From: Candidatus Gastranaerophilales bacterium
Lineage (GTDB): Bacteria > Cyanobacteriota > Vampirovibrionia > Gastranaerophilales > Gastranaerophilaceae
Assembly (NCBI GenBank): GCA_910587815.1
Contig: CAJUNK010000014.1
Span: 1-64,000, forward strand
DNA: 64,000 bases
Direction of reading: 5' to 3'
The first letter of the stretch is position 1, and the number at the start of each line of letters is the position of its first letter. The translations under genes and the position numbers were made by a program. This document shows positions 44,085 through 53,605 of the stretch, piece after piece. The notes beneath the pieces were generated by a model, which had not been told where the DNA came from, did no database searches, and was given only the letters and a program-made list of their open reading frames with translations.

Positions 44085-44147
44085 ATATTTTATATCTCCT
44101 CAGATTTATACATCTAAAAAATTAGTTTGGTTTAGTTGGTCTCTAAA

Positions 44148-44465
44148 TCAGCTGAATTTATATGTGATGCCGCATCCTGATTTTGGATATCTCCAATCGA
44201 TTGCACCATACGGACAAGCAATTCTGCAAGCACCGCATTCAAGGCAATTTTCATATTCAACACTGATGTCTTCTATTGTAACATTATTTTTATCTGCACT
44301 AATTGGATTTTGACTTGAAATGCTTTGTTTATAAACATTTGCAGGACAAATTTTTAAACAAACTTTATCTTCACAAACTTTGCAAATCTCTTTATTTAAA
44401 ATTAAATGCGATTGCGAATCTGTATTATATTTATTATTCAAAAGTTTTTTTTCTATATCTGTCAT
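44148..44465 (-). CDS. fixX: FixX-like ferredoxin
   Basis: A 105-residue [4Fe-4S] ferredoxin that hands electrons to or from the flavoprotein FixC. It has the cluster motifs KEICKVCEDKVCLKICPANVY and ENCLECGACRIACPYGAIDW. Follows fixC on the same strand with a 78-base gap. FixC-FixX pairs normally work with FixAB, which are not in the window. Confidence 0.88.
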   Translation of the reverse strand: MTDIEKKLLNNKYNTDSQSHLILNKEICKVCEDKVCLKICPANVYKQSISSQNPISADKNNVTIEDISVEYENCLECGACRIACPYGAIDWRYPKSGCGITYKFS

Positions 44466-44543
44466 ATTTTATGCCCTTCTTGCGCCTTGCCTTATTGTTA
44501 TGTGCTGATATAAGCCATTTGCTGCAAAGCTTCATTACAGTAT

Positions 44544-45941
44544 TCAGCAAATAATATCAAAAAACAAGCGTGCCGCTGCTTTTATATCTCTAAAAATTTC
44601 TATTATGCTTCTTTGAGTGAAAAATTTACCAGCAAATGCCCTAAATTTACCTTTTTTAGGCTTGTTATCTACGCAGTGCAAAGTGTGAAAAAATTCACCC
44701 ATTTTATCTGGATAATATTTTAAGAAAGAATTTTTCCTAGAATAAATAGTTTCCACCACATTTCTGTAAGATTTTAAATCTTTTAATACAAAACTTCTTC
44801 TTAATTTTTCTTCATATATCTTTAAAACATTATACTTATAATTATCTAAATTCAGTGCAATAATTGCAGTTTCGCCTGCCAGTTTACCACTTTCAATTGC
44901 AAAATTTGTACCTTCAAAATGTGCACTGTTGATTAATCCTGCTGCATCTCCCGCTATCATAACACCTGAAGCATAAAGCTTTGGCAGATTTTTATATCCA
45001 CCCTCAGGAATTAAATGAGCTGAATATTCACATGTTTCAGCATCTTTTATCAGATTTTTAATTGTTGGATGCGATTTTAATTTTTCAAGTAAATCATTAG
45101 GATTTATTTTGTACTGAGATAAATCCTCTAAAGAAACACCCAAACCTAACGATATCATATCATTAAAGGTATATAAAAAGCTTATTGCAAATGGTGTGAT
45201 AGGTTTTTTATTATTTTTATTTAAACAAAATTTACCCATTTTAGCAGCTTTTGAGGAATTATCATCAACTTCATTTGTAGTGTAAAAATCAGTTAATCCT
45301 CCAAAAAATTCATACATTGCGCCTTCTTTGGAATTTTTTTCCAAATGAAACCTTTCTTCCATAATATTTTTATCAAGTTTCAATGTTTCTTTCACAGAAA
45401 GCACCATATCTTTTGGAAAATATTCAGCACGCAAACCAATTTCACGCGCAAGCAAAGAATTCGCCCCGTCAGCAATAATAACAATGGGTGCAAAATATTT
45501 TTCCTGTTCTGTTTTTACACCAATAACAGTGCCATTTTTAAATATCAGTTTTTTTACCAAAGTTCTTGGAGCAAAGAAAACACCTTCTTTTTTAGCCTCT
45601 TCTACAAGCCAGGTATCAAATTTCGGCCTCAAAACAGTAGCGGTTGTTTTATCATCAAAATTTTGCGCCTTTATATCAATTGAACCGTTATCATTTAAAA
45701 AAGAGTATGTATGATTTACCATAAATCTTTCATACGGGGCATTTTGATAAGTTTCAGGCAGAATGGACTTTATAGAATTTAAATATACCGCCCCGCCAAA
45801 CATATTTTTGGAACCAAAATTTGCCGCTCTTTCTAAAACGACAACATTTTTACCCCCTCTTTTAATCGTAAGAGCCGCGCTAATACCCGCAGGGCCTGCA
45901 CCTATAACTATTGCATCAATATTGTGTTGTTTTCTCTCCAT
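44544..45941 (-). CDS. fixC: FixC-type electron-transfer flavoprotein:quinone oxidoreductase
   Basis: A 465-residue FAD protein that takes electrons from an electron-transfer flavoprotein and reduces a quinone, via the FixX ferredoxin. FAD-binding opening DAIVIGAGPAGISAALTI, then VVIADGANSLLAREIG, and GVMIAGDAAGLINSAHFEG for the flavin's ribose contacts. It lacks its own C-terminal ferredoxin domain, consistent with the separate fixX. In other bacteria FixABCX bifurcates electrons to make low-potential ferredoxin. Confidence 0.9.
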   Translation of the reverse strand: MERKQHNIDAIVIGAGPAGISAALTIKRGGKNVVVLERAANFGSKNMFGGAVYLNSIKSILPETYQNAPYERFMVNHTYSFLNDNGSIDIKAQNFDDKTTATVLRPKFDTWLVEEAKKEGVFFAPRTLVKKLIFKNGTVIGVKTEQEKYFAPIVIIADGANSLLAREIGLRAEYFPKDMVLSVKETLKLDKNIMEERFHLEKNSKEGAMYEFFGGLTDFYTTNEVDDNSSKAAKMGKFCLNKNNKKPITPFAISFLYTFNDMISLGLGVSLEDLSQYKINPNDLLEKLKSHPTIKNLIKDAETCEYSAHLIPEGGYKNLPKLYASGVMIAGDAAGLINSAHFEGTNFAIESGKLAGETAIIALNLDNYKYNVLKIYEEKLRRSFVLKDLKSYRNVVETIYSRKNSFLKYYPDKMGEFFHTLHCVDNKPKKGKFRAFAGKFFTQRSIIEIFRDIKAAARLFFDIIC

Positions 45942-46027
45942 AATTTATAATTATACAATCAATCAATTATTATTACAATTAAGTTATAGGGGGCAAATTT
46001 TTGTTTATACACGAAAAGTTTTTATGT

Positions 46028-46033
46028 TAAAAT
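46028..46033 (+). promoter_or_regulatory. Candidate -10 of alaS
   Basis: TAAAAT preceded by TGT (an extended -10) 42 bases before alaS. No adequate -35. Confidence 0.25.
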
Positions 46034-46074
46034 TTATCCTAAAGAATATGTATAAATATTAAGGAATATAAAGT

Positions 46075-48786
46075 ATGGAAACTAAACCCCAAACTTGCAA
46101 TATCATAACAAGTGCCCCAAAAACCTGCGATGAAATTAGAGAAGCATTTTTAAGTTTTTTTGAAAATAAACACCAGCACACAAGGGTAAAAAGTTCATCA
46201 CTGGTGCCGAATAACCCTACAATTTTACTTACTACAGCAGGTATGGTGCAGTTTATTCCATATTTTTTAGGGCTTGAAACCCCACCATACAAGCCTCACA
46301 GGGCAACTTCCTGCCAAAAATGTGCACGTGCCGGCGGAAAGGATTCTGATATTGAAAATGTAGGCCGCACCCCGCGCCACCACACGTTTTTTGAGATGCT
46401 TGGAAATTTCAGCTTTGGGGATTATTTTAAAGAAGAAATTATTCCCTGGTCTTGGGATTTTGTAACAAACTATTTAGGCCTTGATAAAGATAGATTGTGG
46501 ATTACAATCTATGAAAATGACGATGAAGCAGGCGAAATTTGGCAAAAAGCGGGTGTACCCAAAGAAAGAATTTTAAAAAAAGGTAAAAAAGATAATTTTT
46601 GGGGCCCTGTAGGTATTTCAGGCTCCTGCGGACCATGCAGCGAAATTCATTATGATTTAGGAGAACATTTGAAATGTTCCGATGATTGTTCAATTGCAAC
46701 CTGTGAATGCAACAGATGGGTAGAAATTTGGAACCTTGTATTTACAGAACTTTTCCAGGATGAAAAGGGTAATTTAGTGCCGCTAGAAAAGAAAAATGTT
46801 GATACTGGAATGGGGCTGGAGCGTATAGCAATGGTATGCCAAAATGTAGCTTCTACCTTTGAAACAGACCTTTTAAAGCAAATTTTAGATGAAGTTTGCA
46901 AAATTTCAGGCAAAAAATATGGCGAAAATGAAAAAACAGATATTTCATTAAGAATTATTACAGACCATACAAGATGTGTAAGCTTTTTAATTGCAGATGG
47001 CGTAACCCCTTCAAATGAAGGCAGAGGTTATGTTTTAAGGATGATTTTAAGACGTGCATTACGCCATGGGTATATGCTAGGTTTAGAACTCCCATTCTTG
47101 GAACCAGTTGTAAACAGGGTGATTAAGCTATACAAAGATGCATATCCTGAATTAGCCGAAAAGGCTGAAAAAATTAAAAAAACAATTCTTCTTGAAGAAG
47201 AAAGATTTAAAATGACTTTGCAGCGTGGATACAGCCTGATGGAAGAAATTTTAAATACAATGAAAGCCAAGGGAGAAAAACTTGTATCAGGTGATAATTG
47301 TTTCAAACTCTATGATACATACGGTTTTCCACTTGAATTAACACGTGAAATTGCTGTTGAAAACTTTATGGATGTAGATGAAGAAGCATTCAAAACCCTT
47401 ATGGCAGAACAGAAAGAGCGTGCAAGGGCATCTATGCAAAAGGTAGTTTTAGCTGATGATAAAAATTATACTGATAAACCTGCGACAAATTTTGTCGGAT
47501 ACACGCAAAATGAAGCAAAGGCACAGGTTTTAGCTATTATAAAGGATGGAAACCCTGTAGAATGCACAAATGAAGACGATGTAGCAGATGTAATCCTTGA
47601 TACCACACCGTTTTACGCTGAATCAGGCGGACAAATCGGTGATAGCGGGGTTTTAGAGCTTTCAAATGGGACATGTGTTGAAGTTTTAAAAACCTTTAAG
47701 GTTCAAAATGTTTATGCTCACAGGGTTTTAGGGGCTATAAACGTGTCAGACATAGTTGTAGCAAGAATTGATGACAAAAAACGCGAAGAAATCAAGCGTC
47801 ATCACTCTTTGGCACATCTTTTGCAGGCTGCATTAATCTCTGTGCTTGGAAAAGAGGTGCATCAGGCAGGTTCCCAGGTGGAAGAAAGCAGAACTAGGTA
47901 TGATTTTTCGTTTGACCGTGCAATGACACATGATGAAATCGCCAAAACCGAAGCTATGATTAATTCTTGGATAAATGAAGGTTTAATTGGCAAAACAGAA
48001 ATTATGGATTTAGAAGAAGCCAAAAATACAGGCGCTATGGCGCTTTTTGGAGAAAAATACGGCGATAAAGTACGCGTAGTAAGCTTTTTAGATAACAAAA
48101 ACTCTGATAATTGCGTATCCAAAGAACTTTGCGGAGGCTGCCATGTGGATAATACAAAAGATTTGCGTCTTGCAAAAATTGTTTCAGAAGGCGCAAGCTC
48201 GGCAGGAGTGCGTAGAATAGAGATTTTATGTTCAAATTCAGCATTTGAATATTTAGCTAAAAAGGCCGCCCAGATTGATGAAATAGCCCATAAATACAAA
48301 TTAAAATCTGATGAAGTTCTTGATAAAATTGAAAAACTAACAGAAGAAAATAAGGCCCAAAATGCCCGCATAGCAGAGCTTGAAGCTCAAATTGCAAACA
48401 GCAGATTCGAAAGCATGGCAAATCACGCCCAGGATATACCTTTAGAGGATGGAAAATCCGGAAAGCTTTTCATATCACTAATTGAGGACCACAATCCAAA
48501 TGCATTAAAATTTGGTTTAGAAATGTTTTCTAAAAAATTGGGCGAATCAATTATTATATTATGCTCTAAAAAGCCCGATAATGCTGGTTTTATCCTTGTA
48601 AAGGTATCTGATGCCTTCACAAAAAAAGGAATTGGCGCAGGCGACATTGTTTCAAAAATCACAAAAGCCTGCGATGGCAAAGGCGGTGGAAAACCAGCTA
48701 TGGCACAGGGTTCAGCAAAAAATATCAGCAACATAAAAGAAGTTTTTGCTGAAATTGAAGATGAAATTAAAAATAAATTAAAATAA
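46075..48786 (+). CDS. alaS: Alanyl-tRNA synthetase
   Basis: Charges tRNA-Ala and edits mischarged serine. 903 residues: N-terminal catalytic core with SSSLVPNNPTILLTTAGM, SCGPCSEIHYD and HHTFFEMLGNFSFGDYF; the editing domain with HSLAHLLQAAL and CGGCHVDNT; and a C-terminal coiled coil/DHHA1-like domain ending CDGKGGGKPAMAQG. Normal length. Confidence 0.97.
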   Translation: METKPQTCNIITSAPKTCDEIREAFLSFFENKHQHTRVKSSSLVPNNPTILLTTAGMVQFIPYFLGLETPPYKPHRATSCQKCARAGGKDSDIENVGRTPRHHTFFEMLGNFSFGDYFKEEIIPWSWDFVTNYLGLDKDRLWITIYENDDEAGEIWQKAGVPKERILKKGKKDNFWGPVGISGSCGPCSEIHYDLGEHLKCSDDCSIATCECNRWVEIWNLVFTELFQDEKGNLVPLEKKNVDTGMGLERIAMVCQNVASTFETDLLKQILDEVCKISGKKYGENEKTDISLRIITDHTRCVSFLIADGVTPSNEGRGYVLRMILRRALRHGYMLGLELPFLEPVVNRVIKLYKDAYPELAEKAEKIKKTILLEEERFKMTLQRGYSLMEEILNTMKAKGEKLVSGDNCFKLYDTYGFPLELTREIAVENFMDVDEEAFKTLMAEQKERARASMQKVVLADDKNYTDKPATNFVGYTQNEAKAQVLAIIKDGNPVECTNEDDVADVILDTTPFYAESGGQIGDSGVLELSNGTCVEVLKTFKVQNVYAHRVLGAINVSDIVVARIDDKKREEIKRHHSLAHLLQAALISVLGKEVHQAGSQVEESRTRYDFSFDRAMTHDEIAKTEAMINSWINEGLIGKTEIMDLEEAKNTGAMALFGEKYGDKVRVVSFLDNKNSDNCVSKELCGGCHVDNTKDLRLAKIVSEGASSAGVRRIEILCSNSAFEYLAKKAAQIDEIAHKYKLKSDEVLDKIEKLTEENKAQNARIAELEAQIANSRFESMANHAQDIPLEDGKSGKLFISLIEDHNPNALKFGLEMFSKKLGESIIILCSKKPDNAGFILVKVSDAFTKKGIGAGDIVSKITKACDGKGGGKPAMAQGSAKNISNIKEVFAEIEDEIKNKLK

Positions 48787-48809
48787 AATTTATGTAAAAA
48801 ATTTAAAAT

Positions 48810-48863
48810 GGGCAGAATTTTCCAAAAAATTTAACCGCACGTTAAAAAATTTGGCAGCTGCCC
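48810..48863. terminator. Bidirectional terminator between alaS and rsmI
   Basis: A branched stem: GGGCAG (48810-48815) pairs with CTGCCC (48858-48863) around a second imperfect stem (CCAAAAAATTTAAC / GTTAAAAAATTTGG). The + strand side runs into TTTTTATTTTTT. It separates two convergent genes. Confidence 0.7.
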
Positions 48864-48866
48864 TTT

Positions 48867-49682
48867 TTATTTTTTCAGCAGAATTTCCTTAATTTTATTG
48901 CGCGGCAAGCCAAAAAGTAAATTCATAACGCCAACAATATCTCTATCAGAAAGTTTAAGCCCTTTTAGGGTTTGAATTTTATCTAAAATTTCATCGTTTT
49001 CATGTTTTTTTTCATCCAAAGCATAGAGCATGCAAGCAATTTCGCCTTTTAAGATATGCGCTTTATAGTATTCAAGCAGGTTTTGGGCAGTGTCAACTTT
49101 TATTTCTTCGAATTTTTTAGTCAACTCGCGTCCAATTGCAATTTTACGGTCTTTTTGGAGGTTTGAAATAATGGAAAGTGTTTCTAGAAGCCGATTTGGG
49201 CTTTCATAAAATACTAAATTCTCGCATGCTTCCTGTTTCAGCAAAATTTCAATTTGTGATTTATGTCTTGGCAAAAAACCAATAAACTTAAAAGCCTCTT
49301 CCTGTCTTGGTATAGAGGATAATAACGCCATAATTGCAGATGCCCCAACAACAGGCACCACATCAATACCTTCTAAACGCGCATCAGAAACAAGTTTTAC
49401 ACCAGGATCAGAAATTAAAGGAGTCCCCGCATCAGAAACCAAAGCCACATCTTGACCAGCTTTCAATCTATCAATAAAAAATTGTGATTTTTCAGATTCT
49501 GAAAATTTGTGATAACTTTCTAAAGGCGTTTTTATACTGTATTTTTCGCAAAGAATTTTTGTATTTCTTGTGTCCTCACATGCAATAATATCAACATTTT
49601 GCAGGGTTTCAACGGCACGAAACGTAATATCAGAGAGGTTTCCAATGGGTGTTGATACTATAAAAAGCTTGCCTGATACCAT
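48867..49682 (-). CDS. rsmI: 16S rRNA 2'-O-ribose C1402 methyltransferase
   Basis: Methylates C1402 at the ribosomal P site. 271 residues with STPIGNLSDITFRA, EDTRNTK, SDAGTPLISDPG and an SAM-binding GASAIMALLSS region. Upstream cysS is on the same strand 18 bases away. Confidence 0.95.
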   Translation of the reverse strand: MVSGKLFIVSTPIGNLSDITFRAVETLQNVDIIACEDTRNTKILCEKYSIKTPLESYHKFSESEKSQFFIDRLKAGQDVALVSDAGTPLISDPGVKLVSDARLEGIDVVPVVGASAIMALLSSIPRQEEAFKFIGFLPRHKSQIEILLKQEACENLVFYESPNRLLETLSIISNLQKDRKIAIGRELTKKFEEIKVDTAQNLLEYYKAHILKGEIACMLYALDEKKHENDEILDKIQTLKGLKLSDRDIVGVMNLLFGLPRNKIKEILLKK

Positions 49683-49700
49683 TTTACCCCTTTTTAAATT

Positions 49701-51134
49701 TTATTTAACTTCCCACAAAGAACCGTCTTTTGAATCTTTGACTAAAATTCCAACAGATAGCAGTTTATCACGAATTAAATCAGATTTTGCCCAGTCTTTA
49801 TTTGCTCTTGCGGAATTTCTATCCTCTAAAAGCTTATCCAGCAAGGTTTTAGCGGATATCATTTCATCAAAATTAAACTCTTTATATAGTGGTTTAATTT
49901 TTTCTTTTAAGGTAACATCATCCAGTTGCGGCGCATCTTTCAGGCTAAAATCAAAACCCAAAACTTCACCCAAATAAATAATCGTGCTTGCATATTTTTG
50001 CACATCGTGATTTTTTGCACCATCCTGTAAAGCTTCTGCTGAGGCTTTTTTCAGCTTATCAACGAGCGAAAATAAGATAGATAGAGCCTTTGAAGTATTT
50101 AAATCATCGTTCATCGCCTCTTTGAAAGCATTTATGGCCTCATCATCGCATAAATCGCCCTTTTGATAGTCTTTTACGCTGTTAATAAGCCTCTTTGCAC
50201 CTGTATTTGCTGAATTTAGCGCTTCATCATTAAATTCCACCGGCATTCTGTAATGGTTCGTGAGGATGAAAAACCTTATAGCATTTGAATTATAAGCCTT
50301 TAGTACATCATCAATCGTTAAAAAATTACCCAAAGATTTTGACATTTTTTCTTTATTAATTGTCACAAAACCGTTGTGCAGCCAATATTTCACGAAGGTG
50401 CACCCATTTGCACATTCAGATTGCGCACGTTCGTTTTCATGATGCGGGAACTGTAAATCAGCCCCTCCGGCGTGAATATCAATGGTTTCACCCAAATGTT
50501 TTTTGCTCATTGCAGAACATTCAATATGCCAGCCCGGGCGACCAAGACCCCAAGGGCTTTTAAACCCGTGCTTTTCGTCCTTTTTCCATAATGCAAAATC
50601 AAGCGGAGAGCGCTTTTTAGTATCAGCCTCCACCCTGGCTCCTGCCATCAAATCATCCAGCGGCTGGCCTGAAAGCCCGCCATAGCCTTTAAATTTGCCT
50701 ACTTCAAAATAAACATCTCCATCAATAGCGTATGCAAAACCATCATCCACCAATTTTTTCACCATAGCAATCATTTCACCGATTGTTTTAGTAGCTCTTG
50801 GCTCTATATCAGGCTTTAGAACATTTAAGCCATTCATTGAATTTATAAAACTTTCATAAAATTCTTTTGTGATAACATCAGGCAAAACACCCTTGTCATC
50901 GGCTTTTTTCAGAATTTTATCATCTACATCCGTTACATTTCTACAATATGTAACATCATAATTTAAAAATTTTAAATATCTGTATAAAACATCCCAGGTG
51001 ATGTAACATCTGGCGTGGCCAAGATGTGCTTTATCATAAACTGTAGGGCCGCAAACATACATTTTCACTGCATTTCCAGTGAGCGGCTGAAATTCTTCCA
51101 ATTTTTTTGAAATAGTATTAAAAAGTTTTAACAT
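49701..51134 (-). CDS. cysS: Cysteinyl-tRNA synthetase
   Basis: Class I synthetase charging tRNA-Cys. 477 residues: HIGH-type HLGHAR in VYDKAHLGHARCY, KMSKS in NKEKMSKSLGNF, zinc ligands from YVCGPTVYD, WHIECSAMS and HHENERAQSEC. C-terminal DALR domain present. Confidence 0.97.
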   Translation of the reverse strand: MLKLFNTISKKLEEFQPLTGNAVKMYVCGPTVYDKAHLGHARCYITWDVLYRYLKFLNYDVTYCRNVTDVDDKILKKADDKGVLPDVITKEFYESFINSMNGLNVLKPDIEPRATKTIGEMIAMVKKLVDDGFAYAIDGDVYFEVGKFKGYGGLSGQPLDDLMAGARVEADTKKRSPLDFALWKKDEKHGFKSPWGLGRPGWHIECSAMSKKHLGETIDIHAGGADLQFPHHENERAQSECANGCTFVKYWLHNGFVTINKEKMSKSLGNFLTIDDVLKAYNSNAIRFFILTNHYRMPVEFNDEALNSANTGAKRLINSVKDYQKGDLCDDEAINAFKEAMNDDLNTSKALSILFSLVDKLKKASAEALQDGAKNHDVQKYASTIIYLGEVLGFDFSLKDAPQLDDVTLKEKIKPLYKEFNFDEMISAKTLLDKLLEDRNSARANKDWAKSDLIRDKLLSVGILVKDSKDGSLWEVK

Positions 51135-51202
51135 AAGTAAATTTTACTACAAATTTTTTTATAGTAAAATAGCTGGGTAAGAGAATTTTTGATGGGGGAA
51201 AA

Positions 51203-52492
51203 GTGGAAAATACCGTTGTAGTTGGCGCCCAGTTTGGAGATGAAGGCAAAGCCAAAATAACAGATTTGTTGGCACAAAATGCCGATGTTGTAATAAGATA
51301 TCAGGGAGGCTCAAATGCTGGCCACACCGTGGTTTTAGATAATAAAAAATACAAATTTCACCTTATCCCATCAGGCATTTTATATGACAACAAAATATGC
51401 TTTATTGGCGCAGGCGTTGTAATTAAGCCAGATGATTTTCAAAAAGAAATTAAGGAACTGATTTCAGAAGGAATATCTGAAGAACGCTTTAAAAAAGCTC
51501 TAAAGGTACATCCTTTGGCACATGTAACTATGCCATGGCACATTGAGGTTGATGGATATTCTGAAAATGCACTTGGTGCCAATAAAATAGGAACAACTAA
51601 AAAAGGTATCGGCCCTACATATACTGATAAGTATGCAAGAACAGGCATTCGCGTTGAAGATTTATTTTGTGAAGAAACATTAAGCAAAAAACTGGATGTA
51701 ATTTTACCGCTTAAAAACAAAATGCTGACAGAAGTTTACAATCTTCACGGTTATTCAAAAGAAGTTGCTATGCAAATATGCAGCGAATATAGAGAAATTT
51801 TTACGCCTTATGTTTGTTTTGAATGGCAAAAATTATTAGATGATGCCAAGCGCAATAAAACAATTCTTTTTGAAGGCGCGCAGGGTGTGCTTTTAGACAT
51901 TGATTACGGCACATATCCTTATGTTACAAGTTCTAACCCTATTGCAGGCGGAGCAGGAGTTGGTGCATCTGTTGGACCTTTAGCTATAAAAGAAGCTGTG
52001 GGCGTGTTTAAGGCATATATCACACGCGTTGGCGAAGGGCCTTTTGTAACAGAATTAACTGATGAAACGGGTGAAAAAATCCAAAAAATTGGTGCGGAAT
52101 TCGGTGTAACAACTGGCAGGCCAAGGCGCTGCGGATGGTTTGATGCCGTGATAGCAAAGTATAGCGTGCTTGTTGGGGGAATTTCTTCTGTTGCATTAAC
52201 AAAACTGGATGTTTTTGACACATTTGAAACCATAAAACTTTGCACAAAATACAGAAACGTCAAAACAAATGAAGTGACTGAATTTTACCCGACAAATGTT
52301 TACACGCATTGTGATTATGAGCCTGTTTATGAAGAATTTGCAGGCTGGATGTGCGATACAACAAATATTAAAAAATATGAAGATTTGCCACAAAATGCAA
52401 AGATTTATCTAAAAAGACTGGAAGATATTGTGGGTGCACCGATAAAAATAGTATCCACAGGCCCGGACCGCGACCAGACAATATTTGTGTAG
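51203..52492 (+). CDS. purA: Adenylosuccinate synthetase
   Basis: GTP-dependent first step from IMP to AMP. 429 residues. The start is GTG with a GGGGGAAA site just upstream; the nearby ATG is out of frame. The P-loop region reads GDEGKAK, with Ala where most family members have Gly. GSNAGHTVV, GIGPTYTDK and TTGRPRRCGWFD are canonical. Confidence 0.96.
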   Translation: MENTVVVGAQFGDEGKAKITDLLAQNADVVIRYQGGSNAGHTVVLDNKKYKFHLIPSGILYDNKICFIGAGVVIKPDDFQKEIKELISEGISEERFKKALKVHPLAHVTMPWHIEVDGYSENALGANKIGTTKKGIGPTYTDKYARTGIRVEDLFCEETLSKKLDVILPLKNKMLTEVYNLHGYSKEVAMQICSEYREIFTPYVCFEWQKLLDDAKRNKTILFEGAQGVLLDIDYGTYPYVTSSNPIAGGAGVGASVGPLAIKEAVGVFKAYITRVGEGPFVTELTDETGEKIQKIGAEFGVTTGRPRRCGWFDAVIAKYSVLVGGISSVALTKLDVFDTFETIKLCTKYRNVKTNEVTEFYPTNVYTHCDYEPVYEEFAGWMCDTTNIKKYEDLPQNAKIYLKRLEDIVGAPIKIVSTGPDRDQTIFV

Positions 52493-52622
52493 ATATTTAT
52501 CAAAGAATAACAGGCGTTGGGCGGCGTCTGACCTTTGGTTTTAGATTGCCGCGCTTCGCTCGCAATGACGAGGGGGATATGTTCCTTGCAACGACAGATT
52601 TTGATGGCAGAAGATGATTAAC
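52493..52622. repeat. Dispersed intergenic repeat
   Basis: A gene-free stretch holding the word GCGCTTCGCTCGCAATGACG and a second AACGACAGATT. The CTCGCAATGAC part also occurs at the left end of the window. GCG-CTT-CGC makes a tiny hairpin. Probably a mobile intergenic repeat. Confidence 0.45.
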
Positions 52623-52847
52623 CTATGGTTTTTTGTCTTCAAATTTTATTTTATATCCTAAAATTTCTGCAATAAGCTTAATTTCTCTATAGGGAATGGT
52701 TTCACGCCTTAATTTGTTTCCCAAATTTTGTGCTGTATATTTTTTATTCAATTTTGTGCTCATCTTTTTTGCCAGTTTTTCCTGGGTCCAGCCTTTTTTT
52801 ATAAGAAGCACTTTTATTTCTGAAATTATGTTATCTTCTTTGTTCAT
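52623..52847 (-). CDS. Small helix-turn-helix regulator
   Basis: A 74-residue protein with an XRE-like HTH (KKGWTQEKLAKKMSTKLN, TAQNLGNKLRRETIPYREIKL). Likely a DNA-binding repressor. It is divergent from a small gene at 52955, and cassette 3 lies nearby. No partner toxin is recognisable. Confidence 0.65.
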   Translation of the reverse strand: MNKEDNIISEIKVLLIKKGWTQEKLAKKMSTKLNKKYTAQNLGNKLRRETIPYREIKLIAEILGYKIKFEDKKP

Positions 52848-52954
52848 AAATGCATTTTATCACTTCGTTTAAGATAAGGCACAAAACACAGCTTGAAAAA
52901 AGGCAAAGCTATTTATTAATATACAATACTATTATATCGTGGGAAAATGTTAAG

Positions 52955-53134
52955 ATGGATAAAGAAAGAGAAAGCCAATTTATTGAAGAACTTGTAGAAA
53001 TATCCATTATGGTGTATGCGTTAGAAACTGCACTTAATAATTCTGAACAAATAACATCTGATACTTCGCCCTTTGGGCATTTTGCAGGGGTTATCAGAAA
53101 CAAAATAAACAATCTTTTAGAGATTATAGTGTAA
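52955..53134 (+). CDS. Small helical protein
   Basis: A 59-residue helical protein starting MDKERESQFIEELVEI, with GGGAAAATGTTAAG just upstream. No recognisable domain. Its end overlaps the antisense end of cassette 3 by about 11 bases. Confidence 0.45.
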   Translation: MDKERESQFIEELVEISIMVYALETALNNSEQITSDTSPFGHFAGVIRNKINNLLEIIV

Positions 53135-53392
53135 TTGTTATATCCAGAAAAGACGCGCGCACCGAAAAGGCACGTGTATAGGGAGTAGTCTCTGTGTTGA
53201 ACGTACCATTGTTCAGATAGGCTCCGTTATAATAACCGCTGCTTGAATATGTACCCGCCCACATGTCGTTAGGGTTGCAGTTGTCAGCCCAGGTGGTATC
53301 CTTGCCTGCGCCCTTGCAGTATACTGCATTTGGCAAAAACAATACCTATCAGACGTTTGCACTGCGTCTTTAATATGTTTGGCATATTTTAA
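53124..53392 (-). pseudogene. Partial cassette 3: homologous C-terminal domain fragment
   Basis: Minus-strand copy of the cassettes at 29.66 and 30.0 kb. Reads NAVYCKGAGK, TTWADNCNPNDMWAGT, SSSGYYNGAYLNNGTFN and AFSVR, then LDITITL. The 75 bases from GGCGCAGG onwards are 43 G or C by hand count, far richer than neighbouring genes. No binding site or N-terminal domain. Upstream it carries the same hairpin and the words TATATCGT and AAATATGCC as cassette 1. Confidence 0.6.
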
Positions 53393-53416
53393 TTTGATAA
53401 TATATACTTTATCAAA
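53393..53416 (-). repeat. Cassette-associated hairpin 3
   Basis: TTTGATAA (53393-53400) and TTATCAAA (53409-53416), identical arms to the hairpin at 29638-29661, 8-base loop, same place relative to its cassette. Confidence 0.55.
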
Positions 53417-53605
53417 CGGTTTTTGCAAATTGAGCAAGTCATTAAACACATTTAAAAAGTGTCTGCCATGTGACGATATAATTTGCCTTCTCTGTTAAAA
53501 TTACATAAATTTCAACACTCTAAAGGTAATGTTATTTTAACCTTAATGCAATTTTTTAGCAAAAAATTTTATTCAGATGCTTTTTATGCATAAGAGGGAG
53601 AAAAT
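53417..53605. other. Gap before the tagged gene
   Basis: Nothing I can call beyond the cassette 3 upstream sequence, which includes CGATATAATTTGCC (53474-53487). Possible promoter for the gene at 53606 not identified. Confidence 0.3.
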
